The notes beneath the pieces are model-generated. The model saw only the letters and a list, made by a program, of their open reading frames with translations. It made no database searches and had not been told where the DNA came from. This document shows positions 37,021 through 50,639 of a stretch of DNA of 64,000 nt, piece after piece. Every line of letters begins with the position of its first letter. Within the stretch, counting starts at the first letter, position 1. The stretch is from Blastomyces gilchristii SLH14081 (Eukaryota; Ascomycota; Eurotiomycetes; Onygenales; Ajellomycetaceae): NCBI RefSeq assembly GCF_000003855.2, contig NW_003101680.1:5644664-5708663 (forward strand), written 5' to 3'. Both the position numbers and the translations under genes were made by a program.

Positions 37021-40000
37021 TAAAAGTTACTTGAGTAATCACTTTTATCTCATTCTCATTTCAAGAATCAGTCATCTCATTATTCTTCATCTCAATGTTA
37101 AGATTCTTTATCAGTGTTTATATTACAAGTTAAATCATATGAGTAATACAGAGAATATGACCTTGTTTATCATTTCAGAAATACAAAGTTAATTTTTACT
37201 CTAAGCTCTTTCTTATAGTGTAGTTATTCACAGTATTATCAGTTATAATTGAAAGAAGACTGAGACTAATATTTCAATAGTTATTTTTAATCACAGTTAT
37301 TAATATCTCTGTTATATATTTTCTAGTATAACTACTAATCAATGATTTAAATTCAATTAATGTCTCTTAATAAGTTCCGTTCTCATCAATGTAATAACAT
37401 ATAACTCTTATAAATATAAGATTATTTATACTAGTTTATATATTCACTGTGAGAGATACTCTTCAATAATTCTTCAACTCTGATTCTAAATATTGTATAT
37501 TAACTTTGTAGTGTATCTCAAGGTTGAACTGAAGACAGAATTGATATAAAATATGAAGATTTGAATTAAGTATTTGAAGAAGTGTTCAGAATTCAGAGTT
37601 TTCAATTAATCAAAGAGAAAGATTTGAAGATATACATATATAAAGTAATTATTCACAGAAGTTATCAGATAAGAGTTATGAAATCAGAGTACTAATATAT
37701 AATGATTTTTATATAATTTTCTTCAAATTAGAAAGTTAGTATTATCAAAAATTATTATCTGATAGAGTAACTTATCAGCTCAGTAGTAATTTTCTGATTA
37801 TTTTTCTTTTATTATCTACATTCTGATGACTTCAGATGTTGAAAAATTTCTTCAGAGCTATGATCAGTTTATAATGAATATTTCTGAATAAAGTTACAGT
37901 GATTGTAGTAGAGAGATAACTCTTCAGTAATTTATAATATAATCTGTTAATAATTATTTCATAGTTCATCTCAATATTTGTGTTGAGTTTTTCATAAATT
38001 TTATAACCTGAAATCAGATGTGAAGAATGAAGTGATTATTTATTATAATTAAAAGAGAGTATTCTATATTAAATTGTAAACAATATAGACTTTGTAATTC
38101 ACAGTGATTTCTTGAAGAGTGTATGAATCTTCAATAGAAGTAAAAGAAGTGAAAGAAGTGAATTCAGAAGATATGATAATAATTTAAGAAAGATAATAAT
38201 TTATTTTCAATAACTGATTACTGATGTGTGTAAGAAGAATTAATATAAGAGAAAATAATCTTATTTCTTAGCTTAGTTATAATTTTAGTACTAACTCAGA
38301 TTGAATATCATCAATATATAAAAGTAAATAAACAATCTTGATTAATCTCTGTTATATTTCTTGAAATATATTATTATTATTATTATTATTCTTCAATTAT
38401 AGATGTATGCAGTCAGAGACTATGACATCTACCTGAGAACTTCTAGTTCTCAGGGTTTTTTCTATATCTGTAAAGTTAACTATTATACATTCATCAATTT
38501 CAGATATGTAATATCAGAAAATTCCAGCCCAGAATATAAAAACTGTTTACAAATTACAGTGTTTTAACATCTTCTGATACTTTGAAATCATTTGACAATA
38601 TCATGACAAAGGAAAAGAGAAAGAGAACACAGTCTTAAAGATAGACACATTAAATAAATAGATAGAAAGAAATTGAAAGGAAAAGATAAAGTAAAGAGAG
38701 ACTGTAACAAAACAAGTTATTAAAAGATAGTGTATAGCTGTTTTAACAGACTATATCTGATTGATTTCCTCCTCTTCATATTCAGATTATTCTGAATTTA
38801 GTCATTTTCTTGTAGCTGCTTGAGTTTCTGATAGAAAGTCTATTAAGTATTTAATTCCTGTCTCAGTTGAGAATAAGAATCTCATATTTAATTGATTTAG
38901 ATCATACTTCTCTTTCAATCTGGCTCTGAGATTATTGTATAATGCACAGTGCATTACAATATGCTCAGGATTCTCATTTGCATTGCAGAATGAGCATTCT
39001 ATTGAGTCAAATCTATCATCAAATCTTTGTATATAAGATTTGAAATAGCCATGTCCTAGTTTCAGCTGTATTATAGATGAGAATATTTTCTTTTTACATT
39101 TAATTGAACAAGATTTCCACTTGAGTTTTGTTTCAAATCTTGAATAATGTATACTCTTCTTTTATTTCTGCCAGCTTTCATTCCACTTGTCTAAACAAGA
39201 TTCTTTTATTTTTCTCTTTATAAAAGACCAGGACATAATTTTTTGAATAGATCTGCTTAATTCTGCACTCTTTTTTACAGCTGAATCAGCCAATTCATTG
39301 TCATGAATATTCATATAAGCAGGAACTCAGTGCAGATGAATTATCAGCTTTGATATTCTTCTCTTTTGAATTTTCAAAACAGAGTTTAAGATCAGTTCAA
39401 GATTCATTTAATTATTATGAATCTGACTATTTCTAAGTCTTTTTAAAGCAGCTTGACTATTAGAGAATATTTATATCTCTTTCAAACTATTTCCTCTTTT
39501 ATAAGATTTTATTTCTATGAGTTTGAAAGCTTTCACTATTACAAATAGTTCAGCATCAAAGACTTCAGATTCACAGTCTAGATTTCAGAAATCTGAGATA
39601 AAATTGATATTATCTTCAGTATAAGTAATGCCTGCATCTAATCTATTCAGGTTCTCATTTTTTGAGTCATCTGAATAAATCAGAATAGAGTCTTTTATAT
39701 TAATTGTAGAAATTCTCTTTAAATGCTGTTCATATTCTTTCTCTTTTGATAGTTCACTTATTTATAAGTCTATAAGAGATTCAAGCTTTTCTCTTCAGAG
39801 AGATAACTTCTCATGATTTACTTTTTCAACATTTAAAGAAGAAAATTAATTTTTAATCAGAGAGTATAGTCTGTAAAGTTGAGAAGATATTTTCTTTGAA
39901 GAATTATTTTCATTTCAATCAAGAAATCTATTCTAATTCAGTTCATTTTCAGAGTTAATTGATGAAAATGAAGAAGAGACTCTTTCTCTGATTATATGAT

Positions 40001-43000
40001 TTGAGCTCATCTTTATAACTCTCAGTGCATAGTTCATACAGGCCTTTTCAAATCTGATAGCAGGAGAAGAAATTGAAGCTTCAATTTCCATTGCTTTAAT
40101 AGAAGATGATTTGAATGCTTCTAGAATTCTTCTCAAGACTCTGTTTTACAGACTTTGAAAGAGTTCAGTGAAATTCCCTTGATTATTTCATCAAACTTGA
40201 ACTTCATAATCAGCTACTGATGTAATACAGGCTACATATAACTGTCTCATAGCCTGGAAGAATAGACCTCTCTCTGTATTTAATAGTCTGATTATGTTGT
40301 TCAATAGTCTTTCTGTCTTGACAGTTCTTTGTTAAATGTGATATTTAAAATTCAACTTGGAGTTTAATCATACTTCTAATCATTTGATATTTACACTGGG
40401 TTTAATCTCTCTATTTAAAAGAGTTAGAGATAGTTCTTTCTCATTGAATCTAGAAAAGAAATGAATTAACTCAGTTTTATTCATATCAAATTGAATTTGA
40501 TTGATATCTGCTCTAATAAAGATTTTCTTTGCAGCTTCTTCAATCACTTTCAAATTCTCTTTGATAGTTTTTAAGCTGTAAACTAGATCAATATCACTCA
40601 CATAACTCAGAGATCATACTATTCTCATATTTCTATTTTTAAATAGATATGCAGTGTATATTGCAAATAAAATAGATGAGATTGAAGATTCTTGTGATAC
40701 TTCTATTTTTATCTCAGTCTTGTCTTGTTTCATTTCATCAAAGAAAAGTTGTATAATTCTTTTAGATATAAAACAGTTAATGCATTTTATTAGAGAAAGT
40801 GACATTTTTAACATCTTCAAAGTCTGAATTAACTTTGACTTTGAAACATGATCAAATGCTTCTTTTATATCAATAAAAACTGCAGTTGAGACCAGATCTT
40901 CATACTTTGCTATTTAAATATTATGAATAACTGAGAGAACAGTGTCAATTACAGAACATTGTTTTCTATCTCTCATTTATTCACTGAATAAAAGAGAGTT
41001 ATTAATAGAGCTTATAAAAGATAGTTGAGTAGCTATTATCTTTTTCAAAATCTTTTCTAGACAGTTTAATAGAGATATTACTCTATATAACTTAGGAATT
41101 GAAGTTTTTCTATTAGATTTTATAAGAATCACTTCAGTGACTTCTCTCCAGCATTCAGAATGATATTTATTTTTTAAGAGATTGAAAAAGAGCTCAAAAT
41201 ATTCATTCTTTAAGTAGGAATATATATTTTGAATAATCAAGTGATTAATTGAATCAGGCTCTGCAGCAGTTTTAACAGAACTTGAGAAGATAGCTGACTC
41301 TAATTCATCTTATGTAAGATCAGGCCATTCTCAGTTATTTTTATCAATGTAGTTGAGAAGTGATATATTCTCTTTCTCTGAATCTGAATCTGAATCTGGT
41401 GAGTTCTGAAAGAGAATTCTTATAAAAGCTTGACATTTTTTCTCAAAAGAGTTTGCTGTATATGATTCATTCTGAAACTCATATTCTAAGACTGGAAGTT
41501 TTGCTACACTTCTTGTTTTAGTATAGTTAAAAGCTTTAAAAACTTTCTTCTCTTATGCTTCTTCAAGAAATTTATTTCAGTAGTCTGTTTTAGCTCTTTT
41601 AATATCTGAAAAATATTCATTTCTGACAGCTTTGAACTCTTTATCAGATATTACATCATTCTTTCAATCTCTTTTAGCAGTAGCTAATGCTTTTCTTTTA
41701 GATGAGATATTCTTATTTCATTAAGATTTTGAATACTCAGAAGATTTTCTCTTTGAAATATTATCTCTAACACTTGTTAGAATAATAGATGTAATAAGCT
41801 TCACTCTATTCTCAAGCATTTCATTTGAGATATCTTGATCAGAATTTCAATATAGCTCATTCTATCTTTCAGATTTTAACAGTTTTATGCTTTCTTCAAC
41901 TGCTTTTCAATCAGCTTTTTCAAAGTTAAACTGATTAGAGAGAAGAGAATTTTCACTCATTTATTTTTCACTCAGTTCAATATTAAATTGAATAATCTTA
42001 TGATCTGATTCTGATGTCTCATTTGAATCAATAAATCAGTTTATAAGTCTTCTTTTCATTAGATTTTATGACATGAAGATTAGATCTATAATAGATTTCT
42101 ATTTCATGTCTTTTCTAAAGAATGTTTGTTGATCAGACTTATTAATCAAATCTATTGAATGCTCAAAGATTCATTCAATCAGATTATCAGCTCTCACTGC
42201 TCTCTTGCATTCTGAATTTCATCAGAGATGATGTGCATTGAAATCTCCTGCAATTATAGAGTTTCTTGATAAAGTTATGTTTAGAAATCCTCTATCAATT
42301 GTTCAGATATTATTATTTTTCTTCAATAACTTTTCATTATAGATATTTATAAGCTGTATAGTATTAAACTCATTTTCTTTATCTATAATATCACTCATCA
42401 GAATATCAGAGTCAGACATGATATCAAATCTTAGATTAAATTGATATCTTGATCTCTTTCTTTCATAGATCACTACTCTTGACTTTATCTCAGACTTTTG
42501 AGATAGAAAGCAGTAGTAGCTTGAATGAGAAATAATGTAATTTTGCTCAGTATCAAAATTCAGTTCCTGAAGTAGTATAAAATCAACTTTTTATTCAAAT
42601 GCAATTTGAAGACAAGAATAAATATAATTTGAGTTTCTATTCACATTATTTTGAATAAATGTGATTTTTGAAGAGGTTTTAAACTTTTTTTGTTGTTTTT
42701 GTTATATATTCATACTTAAAGAGAGTAGAGATAGAGTAGGATCTAGTCACTATCATCAGATAGTAGATTATAACTATTTTGAAAAGTAGGGATCTTAACT
42801 GCTTACATTATATCTAGTTTATTATCAGAGTTATTTCTCAATTCTCTAATCTTAACAGGAGTTTGAGAATTCAAATTCTGTTTACATTTAGCTGAAGAAT
42901 TGAAGTTTGAAGATTTAGATAGTTAAGAGTTTCTTCTTTTTAAGCTTATAGTTGTAAGTCTACTGGCTTGACTCTTCTCTTCAGTTCTAGATTGACTTTG

Positions 43001-43009
43001 AGCTTTATC

Positions 43010-44350
43010 TTTTCTTCAGTTCTTTTGAGTTCTAGAAGCAAACATACATTCTTTTAAGCTAGATGCATGTTTTTCTTTACAATTAGAGCACTTAAGCAGA
43101 GTATATTCACATATTTCATCTCTTTTCAAGCATGTTTCACATTTATGCTCACTAGTTTTGTGATCTCTGGCACAGAATGCACATTTTGAGTCTCTAAAAT
43201 ATGAGATTGTAAAGTGTTCATATCTTTGACAGTTTGAACACTGTGTTTGAGCTTTGAGATTCATTCTTGAGTCTTTGTATTCATGAACTCTCATTTTCAA
43301 ATCTGCTACTCTTACTTCAGAGATCTTTGACTGTTCAAGTGTTTTTATATATACTAGAATAGAGGCATTTCTCCTGCTTTGTCTGAACTCAATTGAATTT
43401 AGTTATACAGACTTCTTTCTCAGTTGAATAGAGTTGTATTCTTCTAATTCATTTTTGAGAAGTAGCATTTCTTCTTCACAGTTAAAAATTTCAACTGAAA
43501 TATTATAAAGAATGAATTTGTCTCACTTTTCATCTCTTTCAGATAGAATTGTTGTGTTTAGCAAAGATTCTACTACTGACTTTCAGAGATTCTTATTCTG
43601 AATAAGAAATTCAGCACTGAATTCAGACATTATAGTCAGAATAATAGAGTTTTCAAAGAATAATGACTTAATTGAAGCTATAACTGATTTTTGAACTTTA
43701 ATATCAGTTATCAACTGAGAAAAGAACTGCTGATTAATTTTATTTCTGATTCTGAAAATGAGATTTGAGTTTAGCTTATTTCTTTGTAGAATATCCTGAT
43801 TTGAGACTTTAAGAATAAGTCTTCTATTTCTGAAGATTTAAAAGTTTTTTTCTTTTTGCATTTTCTTTTTCACTTTTCTATGAATAGAGATATGAGCAGT
43901 ATTCTTCTCAGTTTTCTCAGGATTTTGAGCAGATTTTAAGATAGCAGATTTAGAGACAGTAGATTCAGCTGCTTAAGCATATATTTTCTTCTGATTCAAA
44001 GAAGAAGAAGAAGTAGGAAAAAAAGAAGAAGAGTAAGATGAAGAGTCAGTGATTGTACTAGGAATTTTCAATGTTTTTTAAACTGTGTTTGAGATTTCAA
44101 GTTTGAACTTAATCATCTTCTGTAGTTGTCTAGTCTGAGTATGAAGAATTAACAGAACTTCTTCATTTATCTTACTCAGATACTGCTTTTCAAGAATCTT
44201 ACTTGCTTTTTCAAGTTCCTGTATTTCAAGAACTTGTTATTTCTCTACGTGTTCTCTCTTTCTTCTCTTCAGAATTTCAGGATAGCATTTGAGAAGCATC
44301 TTTTTTCACATCAACTGAGTGTATTTTTGACTTATTATTCTCACTCATGA
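43010..44350 (-). pseudogene. LINE family 1 ORF1, copy 2
   Basis: This has the same Gag-like protein as copy 1, with the zinc-knuckle part best preserved at 43,300-43,016: MKMRVHEYKDSRMNLK, then CSNCQRYEHFTISYF, CAFCARDHKTSEHKC, CLKRDEICEYTLLKC and CKEKHASSLKEC. The N-terminal region adjoins the assembly gap and contains small indels relative to copy 1 that may be sequencing errors. Confidence 0.83.
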
Positions 44351-44430
44351 AAGTTAGTCAGACTGTTTCAATTGAGATATTTCTAGTCTGTTTTCATGAA
44401 AGTGATCAGACTGTTTCAATTAAGAGATTT

Positions 44431-44783
44431 NNNNNNNNNNNNNNNNNNNNNNNNNNNNNNNNNNNNNNNNNNNNNNNNNNNNNNNNNNNNNNNNNNNNNN
44501 NNNNNNNNNNNNNNNNNNNNNNNNNNNNNNNNNNNNNNNNNNNNNNNNNNNNNNNNNNNNNNNNNNNNNNNNNNNNNNNNNNNNNNNNNNNNNNNNNNNN
44601 NNNNNNNNNNNNNNNNNNNNNNNNNNNNNNNNNNNNNNNNNNNNNNNNNNNNNNNNNNNNNNNNNNNNNNNNNNNNNNNNNNNNNNNNNNNNNNNNNNNN
44701 NNNNNNNNNNNNNNNNNNNNNNNNNNNNNNNNNNNNNNNNNNNNNNNNNNNNNNNNNNNNNNNNNNNNNNNNNNNNNNNNNNN
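44431..44783. other. Assembly gap (353 N)
   Basis: Unknown bases within LINE family 1 copy 2, in the leader upstream of ORF1. The matching interval in copy 1 is about 18,406-18,717, so the true gap is probably near 310 bp. Confidence 0.98.
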
Positions 44784-45529
44784 ACTCAAATCAGTTAATA
44801 AAGAGTGTAAAAAAGAATTAAGTATTAATGAAAGCTCTTCAGTCACTGAAAAAGTAATTCTTATTTAAAAGAATATGAAATTATGACAGAAAACAGCTCT
44901 GTTTTTTATTCTTTGTAAGAATATTATATAAAACCCAGAGAAAAACACCTTACTTTTTCAAGAGAAGTAAAAAACTATTTCTAAGATCTTTTTTTTGCAT
45001 TAACTGCTGCAGAAGAATGAGATAGAAACTGCTAAGATATGCACTACTATATACTCTCTATCAAGACTTTCTCTCTTCAGAGTCTTGATATTATAGAGAA
45101 TATAAGTCTGTTTCTATATGATAATATAAATACTGTCAGTGAGATGTAGAGAAACTGATTATTTATATCTCAAAATAGAAGACTTTGTCAATGATTATAT
45201 CAATATAGAGTTAATTCTCAAATTCAATAGAAATCTAGTGTTGCTGTTCTCAATCCCTTGCAGAATCTATTAAATATTGAGATATTAAAACTAGATTTAA
45301 TATATCTCACTGTGCAGGGATCAAAGGCTCAGTCAGACCTTGGAGTATACTGATTTTATAGTTATCATGTCTGCCAATTATGTATTAAGTACAGTTGCTG
45401 AGGTATCTTTTTGTACTTTTCTGTCGGGGATGGGCCAGATTGAGAGGGGTGGTACGAGGGTGAGACTTGGTGTTGATGTCTAGATACACTGAAGACAGAC
45501 CGCGGAGGTTGCACTTCAGAAGTGGCTGT

Positions 45530-45985
45530 TGATTATGTGCTTGATATTATCACTGAGGTATCTTTTTGTATTTTTCTGCTGGGGATGGGCCAGATTAGGA
45601 AGGGCGGTATGAGGGTGGGACTTGGCGTTGGTGTTTCAGAACATCAAAGATGGACAGGGTTTTCGCGGAGGTCGCTCCTCAGATATCTCCACAACTACAG
45701 ATCAGGGATCTTCCAAAATCGAGAAGATTGGTGCATATGGCTAGGTCTCTTCACCTTACAATTTGTATGGCAATTTGGCCCGGGGTTGTGGTGTGGTAGG
45801 GGAGAATGGGGGATAATCCCACACAGGAGTTTCGAACGACGTCTGGTTCACATTTGGCTGGATAACTCCACCACCACACGGGGTATGCGGTCGGCGATGG
45901 GGTCAAAATGCTTGTATGATCGAGGGCTTTTCAATGGATCTATCGGCGGGTTCTTATTCGAAAAATTGAGTGAGTTCGTGGTGAG
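45530..45985 (-). repeat. GC-rich 5'-terminal block of LINE family 1 (copy 2)
   Basis: Close to the copy-1 block at 19,485-19,941; the differences are mainly CpG to TpG/CpA transitions (for example GTTCACATTTGG for GTTCACGTTTGG). The degenerate inner repeat precedes it at 45,380-45,480. About 25 bp of other sequence separates it from the TSD at 46,012. Confidence 0.8.
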
Positions 45986-48836
45986 AGTGATCTTTATTAT
46001 GTTCACTGATACTTGAAATATATTAATATTATGAAAGAGAGTGTTATCAAATTACATTATTAAATGATATTATTAAAAATATATTAATATTGTGAATATC
46101 AATGTTGAAAAAATGTTGATACTTATACATTATAGTAATTTATGAATCATGATAGTTAAATATATATATATATATATATTATTTCTGACTTGATTACAAC
46201 TTGTACAATAATTTTTGAAAACTTAAAATCAATTTTAATTATTAATAATTATGAACTTATAACTAACTAATATAAAAAGAAAAAAACTTTTTCTACTTCT
46301 TCTCTTTCTCATTCTTTTTATCATTCTTTATAATTTACTTCTTATTCTTCTTCTTCTGCTTCTTCTTCTTATCTGACATAATAATCATCTCAAAATCTCT
46401 CTCTGTTACCTTCTCAGAGAAGAGTTCTCACTGCTCTCTCTCAGCCAGGTCAATCTGTGTCTTAAAATTCCATATTTTCTGATCTGCTGTCTCTGATTCC
46501 ATCTCAGTAGTAAGCAGATTAACATGCTCAGAGAGTAGAGCTGTCTTCTCAATATTCTGAATCATGAAGCACATTCAAGACCTGAATAAGGCCTTAATTT
46601 CCTTCTTCTCTATCAGCTTCTGCTAATCAATTAGAGAACAGAAGTATTATTAAAAATCATTATCTCTTAATAAATAAAAAACTTATCAGTTTTGACTTCT
46701 TTATCTCTCACTTCAATACTCTCTTAATCTTCTTCTACTATTACTTATTTATAGTAACACTCTTCTTCTCTCTCTCTCTCTTTATCTTGAAGTTAAATTA
46801 TTCTCAGTACTTTCTCTGATTTCATTACTACTATATAAGACTTTTCATTTTCTTCTTCTTCAATCTCTTACAAGCAGTGTTATTCATATTATTTCTATAC
46901 TTAGTTCAGTCTAAATCTATCAGAAGTGTTACTTAAAATTGTTATTATTCTACTTTCTTACACAGTCTCTTTAAGATATTATAATATGTCTTATGATCTG
47001 TTTTCTCTTACTTAAACATCTTCTTCTTCTCTTTCTTCAATCTGTGATAGTACTTATACACCTTGATGATTCACAGAACTGCAGAATATTTGAAGAGAAA
47101 TGACATGATTAATTTTAATAAGTGTTGAAGAGAGAGTAAAGACAGACAATGATATAATAATAATAATAATAGTAATAATAATAATAATAGTGATAATAAT
47201 AATGATAATGATGATGATGATGATGATGAAAGAGAAAGTGTATTGAAATATATTATTGACTTATCAAACATAAAGAGACAAAGAAACTATTAACAGCTTT
47301 CAGAGATGTATAGAAATGACTACAGTGTTACATATCAATATTATCTTCATTTAATACATGCACTATTGATATTCTTTGTATACATTTATCATATAATCTA
47401 TATCAGAGATATATGCAGAAAACAGATCTTTATTACTAGAGAGAATGATTACAGCAATTCTCTGCTTTCATATTATAAAGATAAGTTATTCTTATTTCTT
47501 TCTTCTCTCTTTTCTCTTCTTCTTTAACTCATCACTAAGTTCAAGCTGATATGAAAACTATTAAAACACTTTTAGAAATTCTCAAATTGAAGAGTATAGA
47601 CTAATTAAATTTTAAATATAGAAGAATTAAATTATATTTAATATTACTAATTATTTATTCTCTCTTAATAAAATCACAGTCATATCTTTCTTTCTCTCTC
47701 TCAAATGAAATATGATCTGTGAAAAGCAAGTATCATATTAAGTTATAATGATTAACACAGTCTCAGTATACAGAGCTGTATATATACAGCATGTGCTGAA
47801 CTGAGAGACTGTGTGAATTACAAATCAGTATTAGCATCTCAGAAAGAGCTGTGCAGTGTGAGAAAGTTATAACTCTCAGTCACATATACAGAGAATGAAT
47901 CATCACAGTAAGTACATGTATATTGTATAAAAGTAATACTTTTTGATAACACTCAGTCTCTGATATCATGAAAATAGAGTCTCTCTGTGAGATCTGTTTT
48001 TATCAGAAGTCAGAGAATCTTATATTTCTCAAGATTATCTTCACACATCTTATCTGTGAAATCAATGAGAAGAATCATTAATTTCAGTATTCTACTCTTA
48101 ATATTATTCAAGTGACAGCAGAGTTCACCCTGATCACACTTTTTAAGTGTATATTTTCTAAATATTCACATTTATACAGATATATACTGATTATTTATTA
48201 GATAATATTAAGATAATAATTTATCACAGTCATATTATTCTCACTGTGAGAAATACACAGTTAATGATAAATATTATAAAGACTCTGAGAAGTGAGTATT
48301 TTAAGAGTGCTATAGCTCTACAATCTTGATTTTTTTTATTTTTATTCTTTATTTTTTTCTTTTTCTTTTCTTTTTTTATTTTTTTCTTTCTCTTTTTTTT
48401 TTTTTCATTCTGATTTTTTCTTGTTTTTGTTTTATTTTTTATTTTTATTTTTTTTTGTATTTTATATTTTTTTCATAATTAAAATTATATAAATTATAAT
48501 CTATGTTTAGAAAAGTAATGATATTTAGTAACACTCTCTGTTGAATTTTCAATAAATGAGCACTATGTTATAATATTATATAAGTGAGAAGTAATTTCAT
48601 AATCTCATTTAATGCTATTCTCAATAATGAGATCAGAATGAAAATATAACTAAGAATTTAAACATATTCTTTATTCAGAACTAGATTTTTATTTGAAAAG
48701 TGAATCTGAGATCTTTAATATTTGAAATAATGTGATTTGAAATCAATGTAATGAACATAAATTATGATCAGAAGTAATGCTTTTAGACAACATGACAACT
48801 GTAAAGTTTGATCCTGGTCTCAGACACGGTCACACG

Positions 48837-49341
48837 TAGACTGGCCGTCAGAATCATGAATTTCACATTTAATCTCATTTAATCTGATCTCATACATTTC
48901 TTGATGTGAATCCCACTGGGACTGGCTATTAAAAAACATGTAAAGTGACTATATATCAGATCTTAAAATGAAATCATGACTTGAAAAAAATGAGAAAGTG
49001 GTCTCATTTGGTCTCATTTAGTCTCATTCTTAGCATAAAGTTACTATTTTTAGATATTTTAAGGTTTTTTTTAGACTATTTTTAATTTTTTAAAAGGTAA
49101 CACTTTTTGATAACACTCAAATGAGATTTAAAGTCATTTAAAGCAATAAAAATAATTTAAATTGAGAAGTGAAAATCATGATCTTATTTGAAAAATGTGA
49201 TAAGAGTAGAAAGTAAGTCTCACTGAGACAGTATGAAACTACTATTTAATGTTAAAACCGTGTAATGAGATCAGTTGAATTGATAATGGAACTATCAAAA
49301 AATCTGATCCTGGTCTCAGACACGGTCACACGGTCAGTCTA
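48837..49341. mobile_element. Non-autonomous derivative of transposon X (MITE-like, 505 bp)
   Basis: It starts TAGACTGGCCGTCAGAATC and ends GGTCAGTCTA, sharing the outermost ~70 bp of X at the left and ~35 bp at the right but with an unrelated AT-rich core. The TSD GTCACACG (48829-48836 and 49342-49349) is a sequence of X's own right terminus, so it inserted into its relative's end. The core holds a clean copy of the X-internal repeat motif at 49,096-49,117. Confidence 0.85.
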
Positions 49342-49443
49342 GTCACACGGTCAGTCTAGTCACACGGTCAGTCTAGTCACACGGTCAGTCTAGTCACACG
49401 GTCAGTCTAGTCACACGGTCAGTCTAGTCACACGGTCAGTCTA
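49325..49443. repeat. Perfect 7 x 17-bp tandem array of transposon-X terminal sequence
   Basis: There are seven identical units GTCACACGGTCAGTCTA. Each is the 8-bp TSD plus the 9-bp X terminus. The first unit is the end of the 505-bp derivative and the last is the end of X copy C. The absence of any mutation among the units in a heavily mutated region indicates recent or homogenised expansion. Confidence 0.95.
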
Positions 49444-49474
49444 GCTGTATCACTGAGTATCTTAAGTATTAAAT

Positions 49475-49733
49475 TGTAAGAATAAGTGCTCGCAGGCAAT
49501 TATTCGGGTGTTTGCAGCTTGATGTGATATGTACTGTTAACTACTAGAAGTATTTATAATAGAAAGATAAAAATGTAGAAGTCAAATGTATAATAGCATT
49601 CAAGCTAAGTTATGAATAATATTTGTAAACTTCAGTCTATATAGTTATGTGTAGTCAAGAGCTGCTAACTCTATTAATTACATAAGAGATAGAAACAGAG
49701 ATAAAGAATCTGTGAGAAGTGAGATTTTTTATA
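49475..49733 (-). repeat. 3' LTR of Gypsy B
   Basis: 259 bp, the same length as its partner. It retains two CpGs near its outer edge (GCTCGCAGG, TTCGGG) that are mutated in the other LTR. Confidence 0.92.
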
Positions 49734-50639
49734 TATTCTTCTCTCTCTAAGACTTTGTTCACAAAGTCTTTCACTGAGTGACTTCATAGAATCAGCTCAG
49801 CACTGCAGTGATACTCACTAAAAACTCTTTATATCTATAAAAAAAACCTCAGTGAGAAAAAATCTCTTATTACTATGAAGAGAAAAGAGTCTGTTACTCA
49901 GTTTCTTATTTCATAAGATTCTTTATAATCTACAGATTCTTCTCTAACTATCATACAGATTCATCTTGCATCTTATATACAGAAGAGTTCTGATTTACTC
50001 TCAATCATTTTTATAAAATTCTTATATAATCATTATATAGATTTATCTCACAGGTGAATCACTCTCTGTGAGATTATTCTTATTAAAGAGAAGTATTTAT
50101 GAGTTGATCTTTCACTTATTCTTATGAATCATTATTCTTTGACACTGTAGAATTGTGAGGAATTTTTCATTCTTTCATTAACTCTGTAGAATTATAGAAT
50201 CAAGATATTTACAGTCTGTAATCACTCTTTATAGTTATATAGAAAGATTCAGATCTGTAATTCATAATTACTCTTTATTTATTAGAGTGATCTGACTGTT
50301 CTGCAGAATCATTCACAGTGTAAACAAATCTCTCTAGAGTAGTATAAATATTTCAGATTTATCTATGAAATCTCATCTTCTTTTCTCTTTTTCTGTAACA
50401 GCTCTCATTCTTATAAACTGTAAGTATCTTCATTCATCTGTGAAGTGTTTTCACTCAGATAATAAAGAGAGAGTGTTTCTAATAATATCTGTATATTGAT
50501 TCAAGAACTTCTCAAGAATAAAATTTTTTTCAATTTTAATACTCTTATAAATAATATCTGACTGCTACTGAGCTTCTTATAAGTGTCTCTGTGACTCTTC
50601 TGATTGCTTTTTACTGACTGATAAAGCAGAGATATCATC

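Larger units (their letters stand above)
38374..46011 (-). mobile_element. LINE family 1 copy 2 (full length, dead) inserted in X copy C
   Basis: The TSD CTTGAAATATATTA (14 bp) is at 38360-38373 and 46012-46025; the undisturbed target is visible in X copy A at 23,409-23,422. Collinear with copy 1: (AAT)n tail, ORF2, ORF1 and a GC-rich 5' block (45,530-45,985). It retains more coding sense than copy 1 in several places. ORF2 fragments include WREVTEVILIKSNRKTSIPK and YRVISLLNCLEKILKKII (41,240-40,977), VSQESSISSILFAIYT (40,700) and DIDLVYSLKTIKENLKVIEE (40,601). A sequence gap lies just upstream of ORF1. Confidence 0.9.
27145..49443. mobile_element. DNA transposon X, copy C, holding Gypsy A, LINE copy 2 and a MITE
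   Basis: The left end is TAGACTGGCCGGCGGGATC (unmutated) and the right end CAGTCTA at 49,443. The 8-bp TSD GCTGTATC is at 27137-27144 and 49444-49451, 22 kb apart. Element-derived segments are 27145-28729, 37021-38373, 46012-48836 and the terminal array, each collinear with copy A. The breakpoints fall exactly at the LTR ends of Gypsy A, at the TSD of LINE copy 2 and at the TSD of the short derivative. Net X sequence is close to copy A in length. Confidence 0.85.

Noticed and set aside
44347..44868. ORFs spanning the N run
   Set aside because: Open only because unknown bases contain no stops.
49325..49443. CRISPR-like array
   Set aside because: Units are directly adjacent with no spacers, the host is a eukaryote, and the unit is explained as TSD plus transposon end.
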